Origin: Ficedula albicollis
Taxonomy: Eukaryota; Chordata; Aves; Passeriformes; Muscicapidae
NCBI RefSeq assembly: GCF_000247815.1
Contig: NC_021683.1
Coordinates: 9,558,286-9,622,285, forward strand
Direction: 5' to 3'
DNA length: 64,000 nt
Each line of letters opens with the position of its first letter. Positions within the stretch are counted from its first letter, which is position 1. The translations under genes and the position numbers were made by a program. Positions 1-12,300 of the stretch are shown here, piece after piece. A model generated the notes under the pieces. It saw only the letters and a list, made by a program, of their open reading frames with translations, was not told the origin of the DNA and did not search any database.

Positions 1-3000
1 TGCACAATTACTGTACTTCCCTGAGAACAGCCTGCATTTTCAGAGAATTTGAAAAGTAAATCTGTTAATAACCTTAGGAATTAATATTAATTGAGCACAA
101 CTTCTTCCAGAAATACAGCAAAATGCACAAGACATTTTTTTTCCTTTTGATTTTGAAGAATACTGTTAACTGTTCAAACTTCCCACATCAGACTGTAGTT
201 TTCCATTATGTTCACATACTGTGCTTTAACTTAGAATTCTTATTTTTGCTGAAATGGACTCCCTTGGCAGACGCCAAAACCCAGAATAATTTCCTACTAG
301 GAAGAACAGCCTTCTACATACCAAACTTCTGTATCTCCCAGTCCTATTGGGAGGAAGAAGCCTCCAAAACCTCTCTCAATCAACAGGCATTTTGAAAATG
401 ATGCCTCCTTCACTCACCTCCCTACTCCAAGTGTGCATCTACATCTCTTGGATAGCTTAGATTTCCATTACTGTTACAACTATTACTATTCAAGGATAAG
501 AGAGGTGAAATTTATCAGCAAAAGTGAGTTTTTATTAGATTGTTACACCTGGAAAAATATGGATAAACTCACCAGGTCAAGTTAAGGACACTTTCCAGTG
601 TTGTTGCACTGCTGTCCAAAACTTACACAGATCCCTGGCACAGCACAACTCAGGCTCCACACTAGGTCCTCTGTCTAAAGAGGGACATTGACACTTTGAA
701 TCCTTCTAGTAAATTACAGACAGGTGATGCATTACACAATTTCTGCTCAGCACCCATTGACACCTTTTAAACTCGATTTGGCAGGGCTGATTTGTAAAAT
801 CAACATCCAGTTTCTGAGAAGGATGTGCATTTTATAGCTACCTCCCTTTAAATCCATCAAACTACAGTGCATTAGTGTTATGTGTGTGTCAAAGCTGCAG
901 CTGCAGAGGAGCTGAGACCGCTGAAATCCGCAGCAGGCTCCAGACAGAGCAGTCCAAGCCAGATTTTCAGTGCCAGTCACCAGCACAGGGGCTGTGCCAG
1001 GCCCACTCCCCACCTCTGCAGCCCAGCAGCAGCAGAGACAATGGGAGTTATAAAACCTACAAAGTGACTCGAGGGCTCTTCTCTCTGGCATTTTAAATTA
1101 ATGTGAAATGCCTTGCCAGAACAGAGTCACAGCAGAGTCTCCCAAGGGCCCAGACTGCCCGAGTATGAAAATGGATTGGCTGATTTAGGTATCTGCTAAC
1201 TTCTCCTCTGAGTCTTTAGTGGCAACTAGGAACTATGGTTTAACACTTCAGACATGAAACTGTCATTTGGGTGTGACATTTTCCCCCTTCATCTATCCTG
1301 CTTTTTTCTGTGACTGTGTTTTTTGTACATCCCAGTGAGACCCTCAAATTGGAGACAAAAACTTTGGTGGAGTTTGAAGAGTTCCAAGTGCCAAATGCAA
1401 ATTAGTCCTCCAGCTTTGCAGAAAATGAACTTCAAATGATGGCTCCTCACAACTTCATCATCCTCATGTCTTCACCCTGACCTGGAAAGCATCAGCCTCT
1501 ACAGATGGAAAAACCAATCTGATCTCTGTCAGGAAAACCCCAGCAGTAGCACCTTTTGTGGCAGACATCCTCAGGAGGAGAACAGAGGCAGATTTCTTTG
1601 CACAGGTCTCCAGGTAGCTGTTAGGTAGCATGAAACTGCGCTAAAAGCCTCTGTAATTTACTCCAACTTGGCTCCTTGGTTCTGACACCCTAGGTGTTAA
1701 GCCACAATCAAATCACTTTACCTTCCTGTACTTTAGTTTCTCCTTCTGTTAAGCAGATATTGACCTTTCTTCATTATGCACTCCGAGACGTAGGAATGAA
1801 AAGCAGTAGGTAAGAGCTGATTGCTATTACAGCTACTAATAATAATCCTTGAGCTCTGTAAGTCTCTCAGGTAAAATAATTTTGTATGACTAAGCAAATC
1901 TCTCAAATCCTTCCAAATCTCTACCTGAACTTTACAATCTAGATAGTGAAGACAGGGCAGGGAAGATGAGGGCAATGGAAAATAATTTCATATTCACTGG
2001 AAACAGAACCCATTCTAAAATGAAAAAATGTGCAAAACACTTTTACCAGGGCAGTAAGGATCTGTTTTGTGTCAGAGTCCCCCAAAGCAGTTTTGTAATT
2101 TTTGAATTATTTCAACTTTCTTTAAATATTTAGTTCTGAGACTTTTAATTTATCTCCCTAACAGTTCTATTTGTAGTAAGGAGACAATCATACTTACTAA
2201 ACAACAATCAGATTCTTTCTCTGAACGTTCTGAATTTTTGAGGTTGGGTGTTTCTTAAGGTTCAGAATAATTGGAATAAAGGCTTCATCCTCCCCATGAG
2301 TGGAAACATTAACTGGCTTTATCCATATTCTCAAAACATATGACCCTTCTCCCCTCAATTGCTTTGCACAACTTTTGGTTTTTAACCAACACAGAGAGCA
2401 GCTGCTCCTTTACTCAGAGATGGAAGCTGTGCAAGGGGAACAGTCCTTGCAAGTATTCTTCCAAAACAAAACTCAGTTGATGTTTGCTGATTCAGAAATG
2501 GGAACACTGCATTCCACAGGAGCCAGGAACTTAAAAACCCAGGGTTTGCATAGGACAGAGGCTCAACTCCCTGCCCCTATGGACTGGGATGCAATTAGGG
2601 CACTGTTGCTCTGCAAGGCCCTCTTACTTTCTTTAAAACCTGAGAAACTCTAGCGTAGGACTGGCTGGTATTACAGACATTCAAAATTCTGTAAGGCCAG
2701 TAAAAGTCCCCCCTGGAAGTGGGGAGATAAGCTGTCCACTGGGATGGCAGAGTGCTGGCCAGAGCAACACCTGCCACCCTGACACCCTCTGCCCCACTGG
2801 AAGAGCTCCAGCTTCTGCAGTCACTGCACTGATTCTCACTGACCAGAAACAAACCAGGCTTTTACTTGATGTAGTTTTTGTCCCTGGAGCCCATACCCAT
2901 CCAGTTGCTGGGTCATCAAAAAAAACAGCTAAAACCTCTAAACCTTCTTTATTTCAAAGACAAAATTAAACAATTATTCATACTCTATGTTGTTGCTGCC

Positions 3001-4720
3001 ATCAAAGAAATGACCTATGTACTGTTGGTCATTTAATGTACAATTAAGAGAGAATGTAAATTCATGTTAAGATAGACATCTTCTTACTTAAAATATTTGT
3101 CATTCTGACTTAAAAGTATATCAGAATGACACTGACAGGAGGAAAACAAGCTTATGGCTGGGCAGAATTCTGTTATATTAAAAAAAATGGAGTCATCTTT
3201 GGAACTTCATAATAATTGGCCTCTATTCCCTGCTCAACTGTAACATTATTTAACAACTTGGATCCATAATTAAGTTCATCATCCCAGTGGAATCTTGAAA
3301 AGAGGCTTAATTTTCTGCAAGAGGAATGGAGACATTGCAGCCTGCCTAGCAGGGTGGCAAATCGATGACTCAGCAATGGGCAGTTAAAAACAGATTGGTT
3401 TTAATCTCTTAATCCATGATATATGCATATGTTCCAGGGTAGTCTTTGTGACCCCAGAAATATTTATACTGCACAAGATGTATGTTCATTTTTTGCTTGC
3501 AGCAGTTTGTGGTGAAAAAATAAATAGTTGCTGTTCATAAACACATAAGAGTGCAACAGTTTAGACCCAGTTTTTGGAAACCTGTTTCAGATAGGTTTTT
3601 GTTTATATCAATGTACATAAAATACTGAACTAAAATCTAATGTTTGGGGGTTTTTTACACAAGTCACAGTACCAAAATTTTTTGCTTCTGTTAAAACTAC
3701 AGAGTACAAAGCCTCCCACTGATTCTTATTCACAATCCATATTCTTAATAGCTGTCAATGGGTTTTGTTGAGGACTTGTGACTAGAAAGTACATATAATT
3801 TGAGCATCTGATGTACTTTGCCAATATTAGAAAAGAAGTTCAGTATTTAGTTAGTGAAACCCATTCCAAACTGTGACTAAATCACAAAATCTGAAATTCT
3901 GGACATTTTCACATCTTTCTAGGTTTGGGTCTACAGACTTGGATCTCTGTCAAAAATTTTTGGTTCTGGATTAATCACAGATTAGAAAAGCCCACTTTCC
4001 AGTTTAGAAAGAGAGCAGCCAGATACTCCCAAGAATTAAGCATGAACAGCCACTAGGTCTTGGAAAAGAAAATTACTGCATTCAGACTTTCATTTCTGCT
4101 TTTCCTGGTTTACAAATACATAACCCCAGGCTTCCTGTTCTCCCTACCATTAGTTAATTTAAGTAAACTGTGTTAATAACACAAAAAAGCCCTGTGCTCC
4201 CCAGTGTCCCAGGCACGTTTGTCTTGTTTATTCTTCTTCATATCTCTCTGTACTAATTCTTCTGCAAGCAAAAGAGCAGAGTAGCCATACATTTCACTGC
4301 AATTCTTTCAGTTTTATTATACTGACATTTAGACTTTTGATTGTCTTTTGGTTCCGAGACAAACACACGAGTGCAAGCTGGTTTCCAACAGTAATGCCCA
4401 TTGTACTTTACTGACGTTATGAGGTTTAGATTTCTGTAAAGAAAGAAACTAAAATATCAGAAAACCACTTCAGATTTTGAGTCCTGAAATTATACTTGAG
4501 TTCTACCTCCAAAAGTCCCTCATTATTTCAGACATATCCATCATTTTAAAGCAGTATTCAGGCTACAAATCCCATAGAGATTATATCCATAACCCATTAG
4601 GTTATATCAGGAAATCTAAATCTGAATATTAACTCTGTTGAGGTCTAAAGAAATGAGAAAATAATGTAACTTTATAACTTGCCACATATACAGAGTCAAT
4701 ACTTAGAGCTTCGAAAAGGC
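1..4720 (-). other. SMPD3: SMPD3 intron following the first coding exon (part)
   Basis: This stretch lies 3' of the SMPD3 coding exon on the minus strand and begins at a good splice donor. I looked on the minus strand for the rest of the catalytic domain, which should follow the Leu-Phe-Leu-Lys junction, and found no open frame resembling it. The next coding exon therefore probably lies beyond the left edge. The sequence is AT-rich, with short unrelated ORFs, no microsatellite of note and no recognisable repeat family. Intron status is inferred from the donor and the missing C-terminal third of the protein. Confidence 0.8.
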
Positions 4721-4726
4721 TCTTAC
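4721..4726 (-). other. SMPD3: Splice donor of the SMPD3 coding exon
   Basis: On the minus strand the exon ends CTCAAG and continues GTAAGAGC, a near-consensus 5' splice site. The break falls between codons (phase 0) after Lys444. Reading through adds only seven unrelated residues before a stop, so the open frame past this point is intron. The family protein continues directly after the same Leu-Phe-Leu-Lys motif, which supports the junction. Confidence 0.93.
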
Positions 4727-6058
4727 CTTGAGAAACAAGGCTCCCTTGGAAGCCAAGGAGTCCATTCCTCTTCCATTGGGGTAACAGTGATAGGCAGCAT
4801 CCATAACAGGATAGCGGCTGGCAAAAAGCAGACCACTGTTCACAAACTTAAAGCTACAGCAGCCATGGCAGCTGTAGACCCCAACATCATAGACGATGTA
4901 TTCAAAATAGTGATGGAGCTGCTCTTTCAACTTCTCCGCAGCTCTTTTGTCAAACACTTCCTGCAAGCACAGAAAGTCCAGGTTGGCAGGGAAGAAAGCA
5001 GAGATCTCATGATCAAAGGTCTCATCTGTGTGTTTCTTTTTCCGCACTGAAGTCTTCTTCATGATTGAAGCTTTGTAGAGGAGCTTGTTGTTGACAGTGC
5101 TTTGGTCCACTGTGCCATCTCCAACACGGACTTTGACTAGGGACTCTCGTGAGGCAGAGCAGCTGTCTAAACTCCCAGAATCTCCTTCCTTCTGTTTGTG
5201 GTTTGGTGTTTTTGAGATCTCTGCATCACCTTCCAGTGGGGGCTCTGCAGGGCCACTGGCACGAGCCTGGCCGTTGGCGGTGTCTGTTTCTGTGTCTGAC
5301 ATGTGGCCGTTCTCCTCTCCATTGATACGGACTATGCAAGTGTTTTCTTCTCCCTCATGTGGCTCTCCACTTCCCCCTTTATCTTCTCTGCTCTCCTCGC
5401 CGTTGTTTGAGCCACAGTTGTCTCCTTTGTACTCCATGGAAGTTGTCCTTTTGATGCCAGCGTTAACAGTGCGGGTATCTCCAGCCTGGGGGGAGGCCAG
5501 GCTGCTGAAGCTCGCTGCACTGATGGATGTGTTGGTAGGAGAATCTATGTAGATTTTAATCTGTGGCCTGCTCGCCCCGTTTCGGATCCTCCGGCCAATC
5601 TCCTTAGCCCTGGCCTGCGTGTTGAAAACGTTATTAAACCTTGCCAGGGAATCAGGCAGCAGGCAAACATTGGCACTGCCAAAGCAGAAGCTTTTCCCAC
5701 TGCCTGCAGCCTTCCATTCGGTGAGCAGTGTGGCTCCATTGGCGTGGTTCTTGTCCTTCAGCCTGGAGTAGATGTAGGGCCTTCTGGCTGACTGCAGCGG
5801 GGACCAGAGCAAGAAGCCAACCAGGGCGAAAGGAAGAGAGGCCACCAAGAGTGCCAGGTAGATGGGAGTGGTGATGATGATGCAGAGTGCATGAAAATAG
5901 CATGGGTCATCTGCTCTTTGACGTTTTTCATAGGTGGTTGGAACAAAGGAGCCCACGAGCCTGTCTGCTAGCCAGTAACATGGGAAAATCAGGCCCCAGG
6001 AAAAAGAATGCAGAACTGACAGAAAGCTGTTGGGAAATGGAGAAGTGTATAAAACCAT
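4727..6058 (-). CDS. SMPD3: Neutral sphingomyelinase 2 (sphingomyelin phosphodiesterase 3), N-terminal 444 residues, first coding exon
   Basis: nSMase2 is a Mg-dependent, membrane-bound enzyme that hydrolyses sphingomyelin to ceramide and phosphocholine at the inner plasma membrane and Golgi. It is known for roles in exosome release, bone and cartilage growth, and stress signalling. Seen here: hydrophobic segments at about residues 11-31 and 60-86, separated by the conserved TTYEKRQRADDPC stretch; a juxtamembrane conserved block around SANVCLLPDSLAR (128-140); a calcineurin-type PQIKIY motif at 165-170; a charged Ser/Gly/Glu-rich linker at about 190-340; then the start of the DNase I-like catalytic fold. 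The metal-binding Glu of LQEVFD is residue 367 (human Glu364). The Asp/Lys pair of the DK switch is 433/438 (human 430/435). The Cys-Cys pair at 400-401 is kept, but the Cys53-Cys54 pair reads Cys53-Tyr54. The family is about 655 residues, so roughly the last 210 lie on exons outside the window. The start matches the conserved MVLYT N-terminus. Confidence 0.97.
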
Positions 6059-6081
6059 TGCAACTTAATTATGACAGCGCT

Positions 6082-6316
6082 TCAGGGCCTACTACATGAT
6101 GTCACTGTGTCAAGCATCCATAAGAACACTGGGAGAGGGCTGGGGATAAAAGGTCCGGTCAGGAGTTTGTTTTTTTTCCAGTGAGAGTCAATAACAAAAC
6201 TTTAAGAGCACCATTTCACTGTGTTGGAGTAAAAATGAAACAAGGCCACTGTTTTCGTCTGGCTTTTTGGCATCTGTATTTGTCAAAGGATGTCATTGTT
6301 CACTGGGGGCTGCCAT
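6082..6316 (-). promoter_or_regulatory. SMPD3: Cluster of upstream ORFs in the SMPD3 5' leader
   Basis: Reading the minus-strand leader towards the SMPD3 ATG gives these upstream ORFs: 6316-6293 (7 codons plus stop); 6296-6216 (26 codons), whose ATG overlaps the previous stop as ATGA; 6214-6188 (8 codons); 6121-6110 (3 codons); 6117-6082 (11 codons); and 6097-6092, an ATG directly followed by TAG. All end before the main ATG at 6058. Such uORFs usually lower or gate translation of the main frame. Presence is read directly. Effect is inference and depends on the exon boundary at 6349. Confidence 0.7.
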
Positions 6317-6349
6317 AATTAAACTCTCCGAGTTTCCAAAAAAAGAAAC

Positions 6350-6370
6350 CTGCAGAAACAAAAGAAAAAA
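6350..6370 (-). other. SMPD3: Splice acceptor upstream of the SMPD3 coding exon
   Basis: The minus strand reads a long T/C tract (TTTTTTCTTTTGTTT) followed by CTGCAG and then G, a textbook 3' splice site. It is the best acceptor close to the start codon. A nearer AG just before the ATG lacks a pyrimidine tract. Confidence 0.8.
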
Positions 6371-9300
6371 CATATTGGAAATTTAAGTAACACTTATTGC
6401 AAGTTTAAAGCAGATTGAGTTTTTCTCACAACAATTAAAGGCTTATTACATATAGTGTATTTAGATGGAAATTGGAAAGGTTTGATCAAGGGAGGATTTG
6501 GTGGTTTTTTGTTTTGTTTCAATTATTAGCTCAGCATAACTTTACCAATCTTATGCAACATGTTTGAGTTCAAAGAAATAAGGGACAAGTCAAGTGCCAA
6601 ATAACAAATGCTTGGCATTTACTCATTGCCAAAGGCATTTTGGGATGTTGATAATAGGGGGGAGCCTGGCAGATTTGTTTTCCTGAATGATTATAAGGAT
6701 TTTTCAGAAAAAAAAAGCTCAAAAGTGACTCTGGCATCTACATATCAGATAGAAAAAAAATAACTTAAAACCTATCCAATTATGTAATTACCATTAGAAA
6801 AGAAAAAAACTCCAAAGAAGTTATTCCGTTCTACTGGGTGATTAAAATGCTTTATAAAAGCCCTATTTACATAATCACTCAGCAGACCAGAAAGATTCTT
6901 GTTTACAGCAGTGCCAAGGGTAAACAGAACATTGTGTTTGGGATCTGTGAAGTGAGCACAGACTGCAAACCTGATATTCCAACTTTCAGGCTGACAACCT
7001 TCCCAGCGAAAGGTGTAGTAGTGTTGCAGAATATAAGGTAAAATACAATATAGTGACTTTTACTATTTGAAAATAACACACCAGAAGAAAATGCAAAAGC
7101 ACAATGGATCCATAAAAAATTGCCTAATTAGGTCTTTAATAGGTGTTTCCTCGAGTATGTGGTGACAGGATGTTACAATTCCCTGGGGAACATGAAACCA
7201 AATGATACTTTTGTAGATAGAGCAGTCAGTGCCTGCTTGGTGATGTGCTGAAGTAAAAAAAAAAAACAACAAAAAAAACCGAACAATTCAATACAACTCT
7301 TGACAGTTCTGTTATGGACTGCAGTATCAATAATCTGCAAGATAAATCTACAAGATAAAGCTGTCCAGCAAACCATGAGACACCCAACTAAAACAGCTTC
7401 ACAGAAGCAATTATCCAGATTGTGGGGACATACTACGTGAAAGGAATTCATGCTTACTCTAGATCCAGCATACTATTCTGTATTTGTAAAAATGGAAGAA
7501 AAATTAAGGCAATCACACATCTTTTCATGGATAAGATTGCACAGCACATGTCATGAAGCAAATTGGTTTGGACTGAGGTTTGTTTTAGCAACTTTTAGCA
7601 AGAATGTTGTTCTTTGTAAACACTAAAGGCTGGATGATTGTTCAAGGCCACATTGGTGACTCCTACACTTCCTCTGTCTTAAAAAGGGAGAGTATCTTTC
7701 AAAATCAGGAGAGTTTTTGACCAGGTGCCAGCTGCATTCCTCACTGCCAGCCTGCTGAAGTGAGGAGGCAATAAGGATTTGAGTACACATTTGTATTCCA
7801 TGCATTTTATTCCATGAATTCTAATAGAATTCCCACAGCTCATGACACAGAAGTACAGAAACTCTGGTACCACAGCAAGTTTTAAAATACAATAGCTGGA
7901 CAAAAGGGAATAGGGAATCATTAGCTGGATGTCCTTTAAATTTTTGCATATTGTAGACAGAAGACATTGGCACATCAAAGTCCTAATTAAAAACCCTCTG
8001 CTTGCAAGAAAATGATTATCCTGACTTAACTAAACTTACAGATGAAAGCAACCACAAAACTTGCCAAAGCTCTGTTACAGACTCACTGGCACACACACAA
8101 ACAGGAATTAAGTTTCCTACTCCTTGCTAGAAAATCCTATACACACTAGTGCCTCAAAGCCACCCAAAAAAAGAGAATTAAGAGGGTCATGAGAGACAGA
8201 TTCTATCTCAACAAGATCTTAAAGGGTGAGGGAAGGCACCATGTGAGTCAACAGGAACTTGGAAAACATGACGTCAGTAACATCTCTCCTAATGCAGCGG
8301 TTTAGATGGAGCCTAAAGCTAAAGTGCCTAATTCCTTGTGATGAAGGGTATTACTTGGTAATCCAATGCTTTATTCATAGGGGTTTGAGAGATTAAGGGA
8401 GAATTTAAGATATTGCAGTGAAACAGATATTTTTGTATGCTACAAAGACGTAAACTGCAGCCTTGTTTGGTGGTTTTCATTACTTTGTGAGTGTTTGAAG
8501 GCTAAAAATAGATTTTATTTAATTTTTTTTATGGTGGCAGAGTAGAACATCTCAACTTTAGTGATAACAAGACATCAGGCAGAAAGGTTTCAAAGATTTT
8601 TATGATTATAATTATGCCCAGAAGTATGATAGAGACATCATAGATCAAAAGAGATGTTTTTAACTCCAGCATTGCTTGCAAACTAAATAAAGGACAATAG
8701 AAGTCAACAAGTGATAAGAGAAACAGAAGAAAAACAACAAATCTCACAATAATAAGGTTATGAGAACAGTCTAGAAATGGTCAGAAAAGTTTTAACTTCC
8801 ATCTGCTTAGAAACTAAAATACACTTCAAATTCAGACAACTAAAATTTCTTCTAAGGTGTCAGTAATATCAACTGTAAATAAGTAATAAGTAAATCACAG
8901 GCAGAACAGTTATTTATTTAAAAACAGAATAAAACTGCTGAAGGAACTAGCTGATTTGGAAAGCTATCCTACGGGTAACTTCACATCACAGTTTACATAT
9001 ATTCATTAAAACTAGTGTTTCTTGAATCCTGACATATGGTCTCCAGTGAAAATTGTAGCAATATTTATGTAAAAATGAATCCTAGAAAAACAGTTTATTT
9101 AGGCTGTGGTTTTTTTGTTGTCTTGATTTCCTTATTGTCACTGTAATTTGAATCAGAGAAAACAATTTTACGAAAATGGTCCCACTATAGCACATGAAAC
9201 AGCAAAAATTAGTGTTTGTAACTGAGCACAGGTGAAATGAAGATCTGAGTTAACTGAGGGAATTCTCACTCAGGCTCTCACCTCATTCAGGCTTCTTAGA

Positions 9301-12300
9301 CAAACCACAGCTTAATTGTTGCTTTCCTCATTGTTCTCATCTGGTTTTCCTCCCAAACACACCTCATAAAATCTTTCCTTTATTCAGTGTCTTTCCCCTG
9401 ATTATTCTTATACATGCTTTTAATTAGAGTCTAGTTCAACAGCTAACTAACCTTGTGGAAAAAAACCTACTCCAAGAGGCCAAAACCACATGAACTGCTT
9501 TCCATGCTTGATTACACAGCTGTAATTGCAGAGATGCAGCCATCTCAAGGGGTCAGGGGCTCTAATGAAGATGTTTTCTTGTTCCCCTGTGATCACTTCA
9601 CAGCCTGATGTTTAAATGAAATCCTGTCATCCTGCTTGGGACTCATTCCATGAAGGAGATCACAGTGCAGGCTAAGAGAATTTAAGTAGAACTTACTGGC
9701 TTACCTTAACTTCCTCTTAAATCAATAACAATTTACAGCTTAGGAAAATATTTGTAAAAACTTAATAGAAACATGGATCTCCTTTGGTATGAGGAGCTGC
9801 ATTTGGTGAATCACCTGTACTGATGAATAAAGCAGAACCCATTCAAACTAAGGATTTGGCAGGAGGAGAAGGGTAGTGGGACAATGTTTTTGCAGACTTG
9901 CCATCGCAATGTTCATTTACCAGTTTCAGCCTAAAGGCTCTCCCTTCTTTCTAAAGAAGGTAATCAAACACTCTCTGCAGCTTGTCTCTTCTGCCCATAG
10001 GCAGCCATCAGGCAAGAAGTCAGTATAAACAAGATGCCTAACTTAATTGAACTAACCTGTAAAATATAAAATACTAAGAAGTGTGAATTTACAAGTGTGA
10101 ATACCAGTGTTGTCAGCAGTTAAGCACATGTCTACCAAAAAAACCCCAAGCACCCCCACAAGTTCAGGGAGCTGCTGAGCCTCTGGCATATTTAGGGAGC
10201 AGATTTGTGGTGATGCAAACTCTGTTTGAAACAAGGAAGGATCAAGCACTTGGGCTAAATTTTCTTAAGGAGGCTTTGGAATCTCAGCAGTGCCTCTCTC
10301 GGAATGCCTCTAAAGGCTGGACATGGGAGGAGATCTAGGGCTGTTGTTGAGCCCAGTTTAAGGGAGCTGAGGCAGGGCAGGAGCCCCTTGGCCACTCCTG
10401 CTGGAGCCATCCTGCTGCAGATGGGTCAGTGGTGACAAGGCACTGTGGTCACCAAAGGACAGTGTGAGGGATGGCATCCCCCTCATCTGACAAAAGATTG
10501 GCTCAGCTGCAGAGAAACTGGGCTGGTGCACTGTGTACCTCCACACCCCAAATGGGAGCTTCTCCCTCAAAGTGCTGAAAATTTGTGATCACACTGTAAA
10601 AGTTGCTCTGAGTTTTACAGTTACGTGGGCCATGGCAACAGATTCTCATTCCCAAAAGCAGATCAGCTGAATTTGGTAGTCCCAGATCATATTCCTAGGC
10701 CAAAAACCATACCCACACACCTTCTGCTACCTAAATAAATCAGGTTATGTTTTAAACTTAATAAAAAAATACAAATTCATTTATGTTAATTTGTGGAAAC
10801 AGGTTAAAAAAAGATCTGAACAATTATAACCCATTGAAAAGTGTTAAAAACATGTCAGTTTTGTCCCTTTTTTCTTTCAAAATGGATGAAAAATTGAAGC
10901 TGGATGCATTATTGCAGAAAACAATCAGCTTTCATATTCCTGCAAGCAACGCTGAATTGCTTGACACAATGGATTATACTTGCTCAAAACTTACATCCAG
11001 AGTCAGATATGCAGAAGGGACACATCACATCTCTCAAGCCTAGGAGAGGTTTGTTCTTTACTTCACACATACAAACTGCACTCCCAGCAATGAAAGCTGT
11101 GTTTACACACCAGCTGCAATAATTGCTCCCTGGAGGCCTCTCCCAAACCCAGAAAACTTCACCAATCCAGCTACAAGCTCTGAAAAACACCTCCAAAGCT
11201 TTGTGCATTCTGTCACTGACTGAGTGCACCACTACCAGCCTGTGCACATCAGCCAACTAATCAAATACAAGCCATGTGGGAACTTTTTATGAGGGCATTT
11301 AGTTCTACTTCACTGGAGGGCATGAAGACTCATCTAAAAATCTGGACTCCATAAGCTTTCTTCATTTATTTTTATTTCAGTGGAAATAGAAGCAGACTGA
11401 CAGTTTCTGTTGTATTTTAGAGGGGCCAATGCCATGAATGCCTCTAAAAATATCATGGTTATGCAAACTAAGTAACAACAACCAATGTCAGTTCTGATCT
11501 GCAAGGACATTACTTTAAAACATAAATTTGAGTGCATTGTTAAAGTAACTACTTCAGAATTCATACAAAAAAAATCCTAATCAGCAGAACCGTCTCTTCT
11601 TGTACAGGGGACAATCACATATTTCCAAATTATCAATTCCTATTTATGGCCTTGAGAACAGGTAAGAAGTAGAATCAATAGCATATTGATGGATGAAAAT
11701 AACTGCAAATACAGAGAGCTCTAAGTTTTCTGAAAAGTTTTGCTATCAGGCAAAATTTAGACCAAAAAAAGTTCATCTGACCACTTGGTGATCTCACTCA
11801 GCACCTGGAAAGCTAAACACTCTCTGTTTTGAGACCTTATTTGGTGAAGTTCAGTAGTGAGAAAACTGCAGCCTACAAAAGTATGAATCTGTGACACTAA
11901 ACTCTGTTTATACATTAGAAGCAGAATGGGCTGTATTTACAAAATCACCTTTTACTGTGCTTTAGCCTCGTATTTTACAGGAGCTGGAGTAATTCAATAA
12001 TGGCTAAATAAATCTGATCCTTGTAGATGGTTTGTTTAACAAAACTCAGTGAGATGGAACAATATTGGCTTTAGGTGCACATGACAGAAGTGGAGATAAA
12101 ATTATCCCTACTCATCCTTCACCATCTAAATCCTACAGAGGTTTGACTACAGCCATGCCTTGCCCATAAATTATCAGGGGGCACAGACTCCCTGTAAAAT
12201 GAAAAGCTGTGCTTTCTCAAGCAGCACTTTGAGCCTCCAGGCTTCTGGTTACTCCAAGACAGCTCAATAGAAGTATAAAGTAATCATTTTTCCCCAAAGT

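Larger units (their letters stand above)
4727..6349 (-). other. SMPD3: SMPD3 exon: 5' UTR (6059-6349) plus coding part
   Basis: Upstream of the start codon the minus strand has a strong 3' splice site whose AG ends at 6350, which gives an exon of about 1623 bases with a 291-base leader. From memory, the start codon also lies in a large internal exon after non-coding 5' exon(s) in mammalian SMPD3, which fits. The exon is clearly richer in G and C than the flanking introns. The boundary is inferred from the acceptor motif, not from a transcript. Confidence 0.75.

Noticed and set aside
5085..5552. 155-codon plus-strand open frame
   Set aside because: It is exactly antisense to the SMPD3 linker exon. 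Open antisense frames are common opposite GC-richer coding sequence.
6056..6064. AG just before the SMPD3 start codon as a splice acceptor
   Set aside because: No pyrimidine tract precedes it. The acceptor at 6350 is far stronger.
8269..8276. Palindromic TGACGTCA, a CRE-like site
   Set aside because: A single 8-base site in a long AT-rich intron without other promoter signals.
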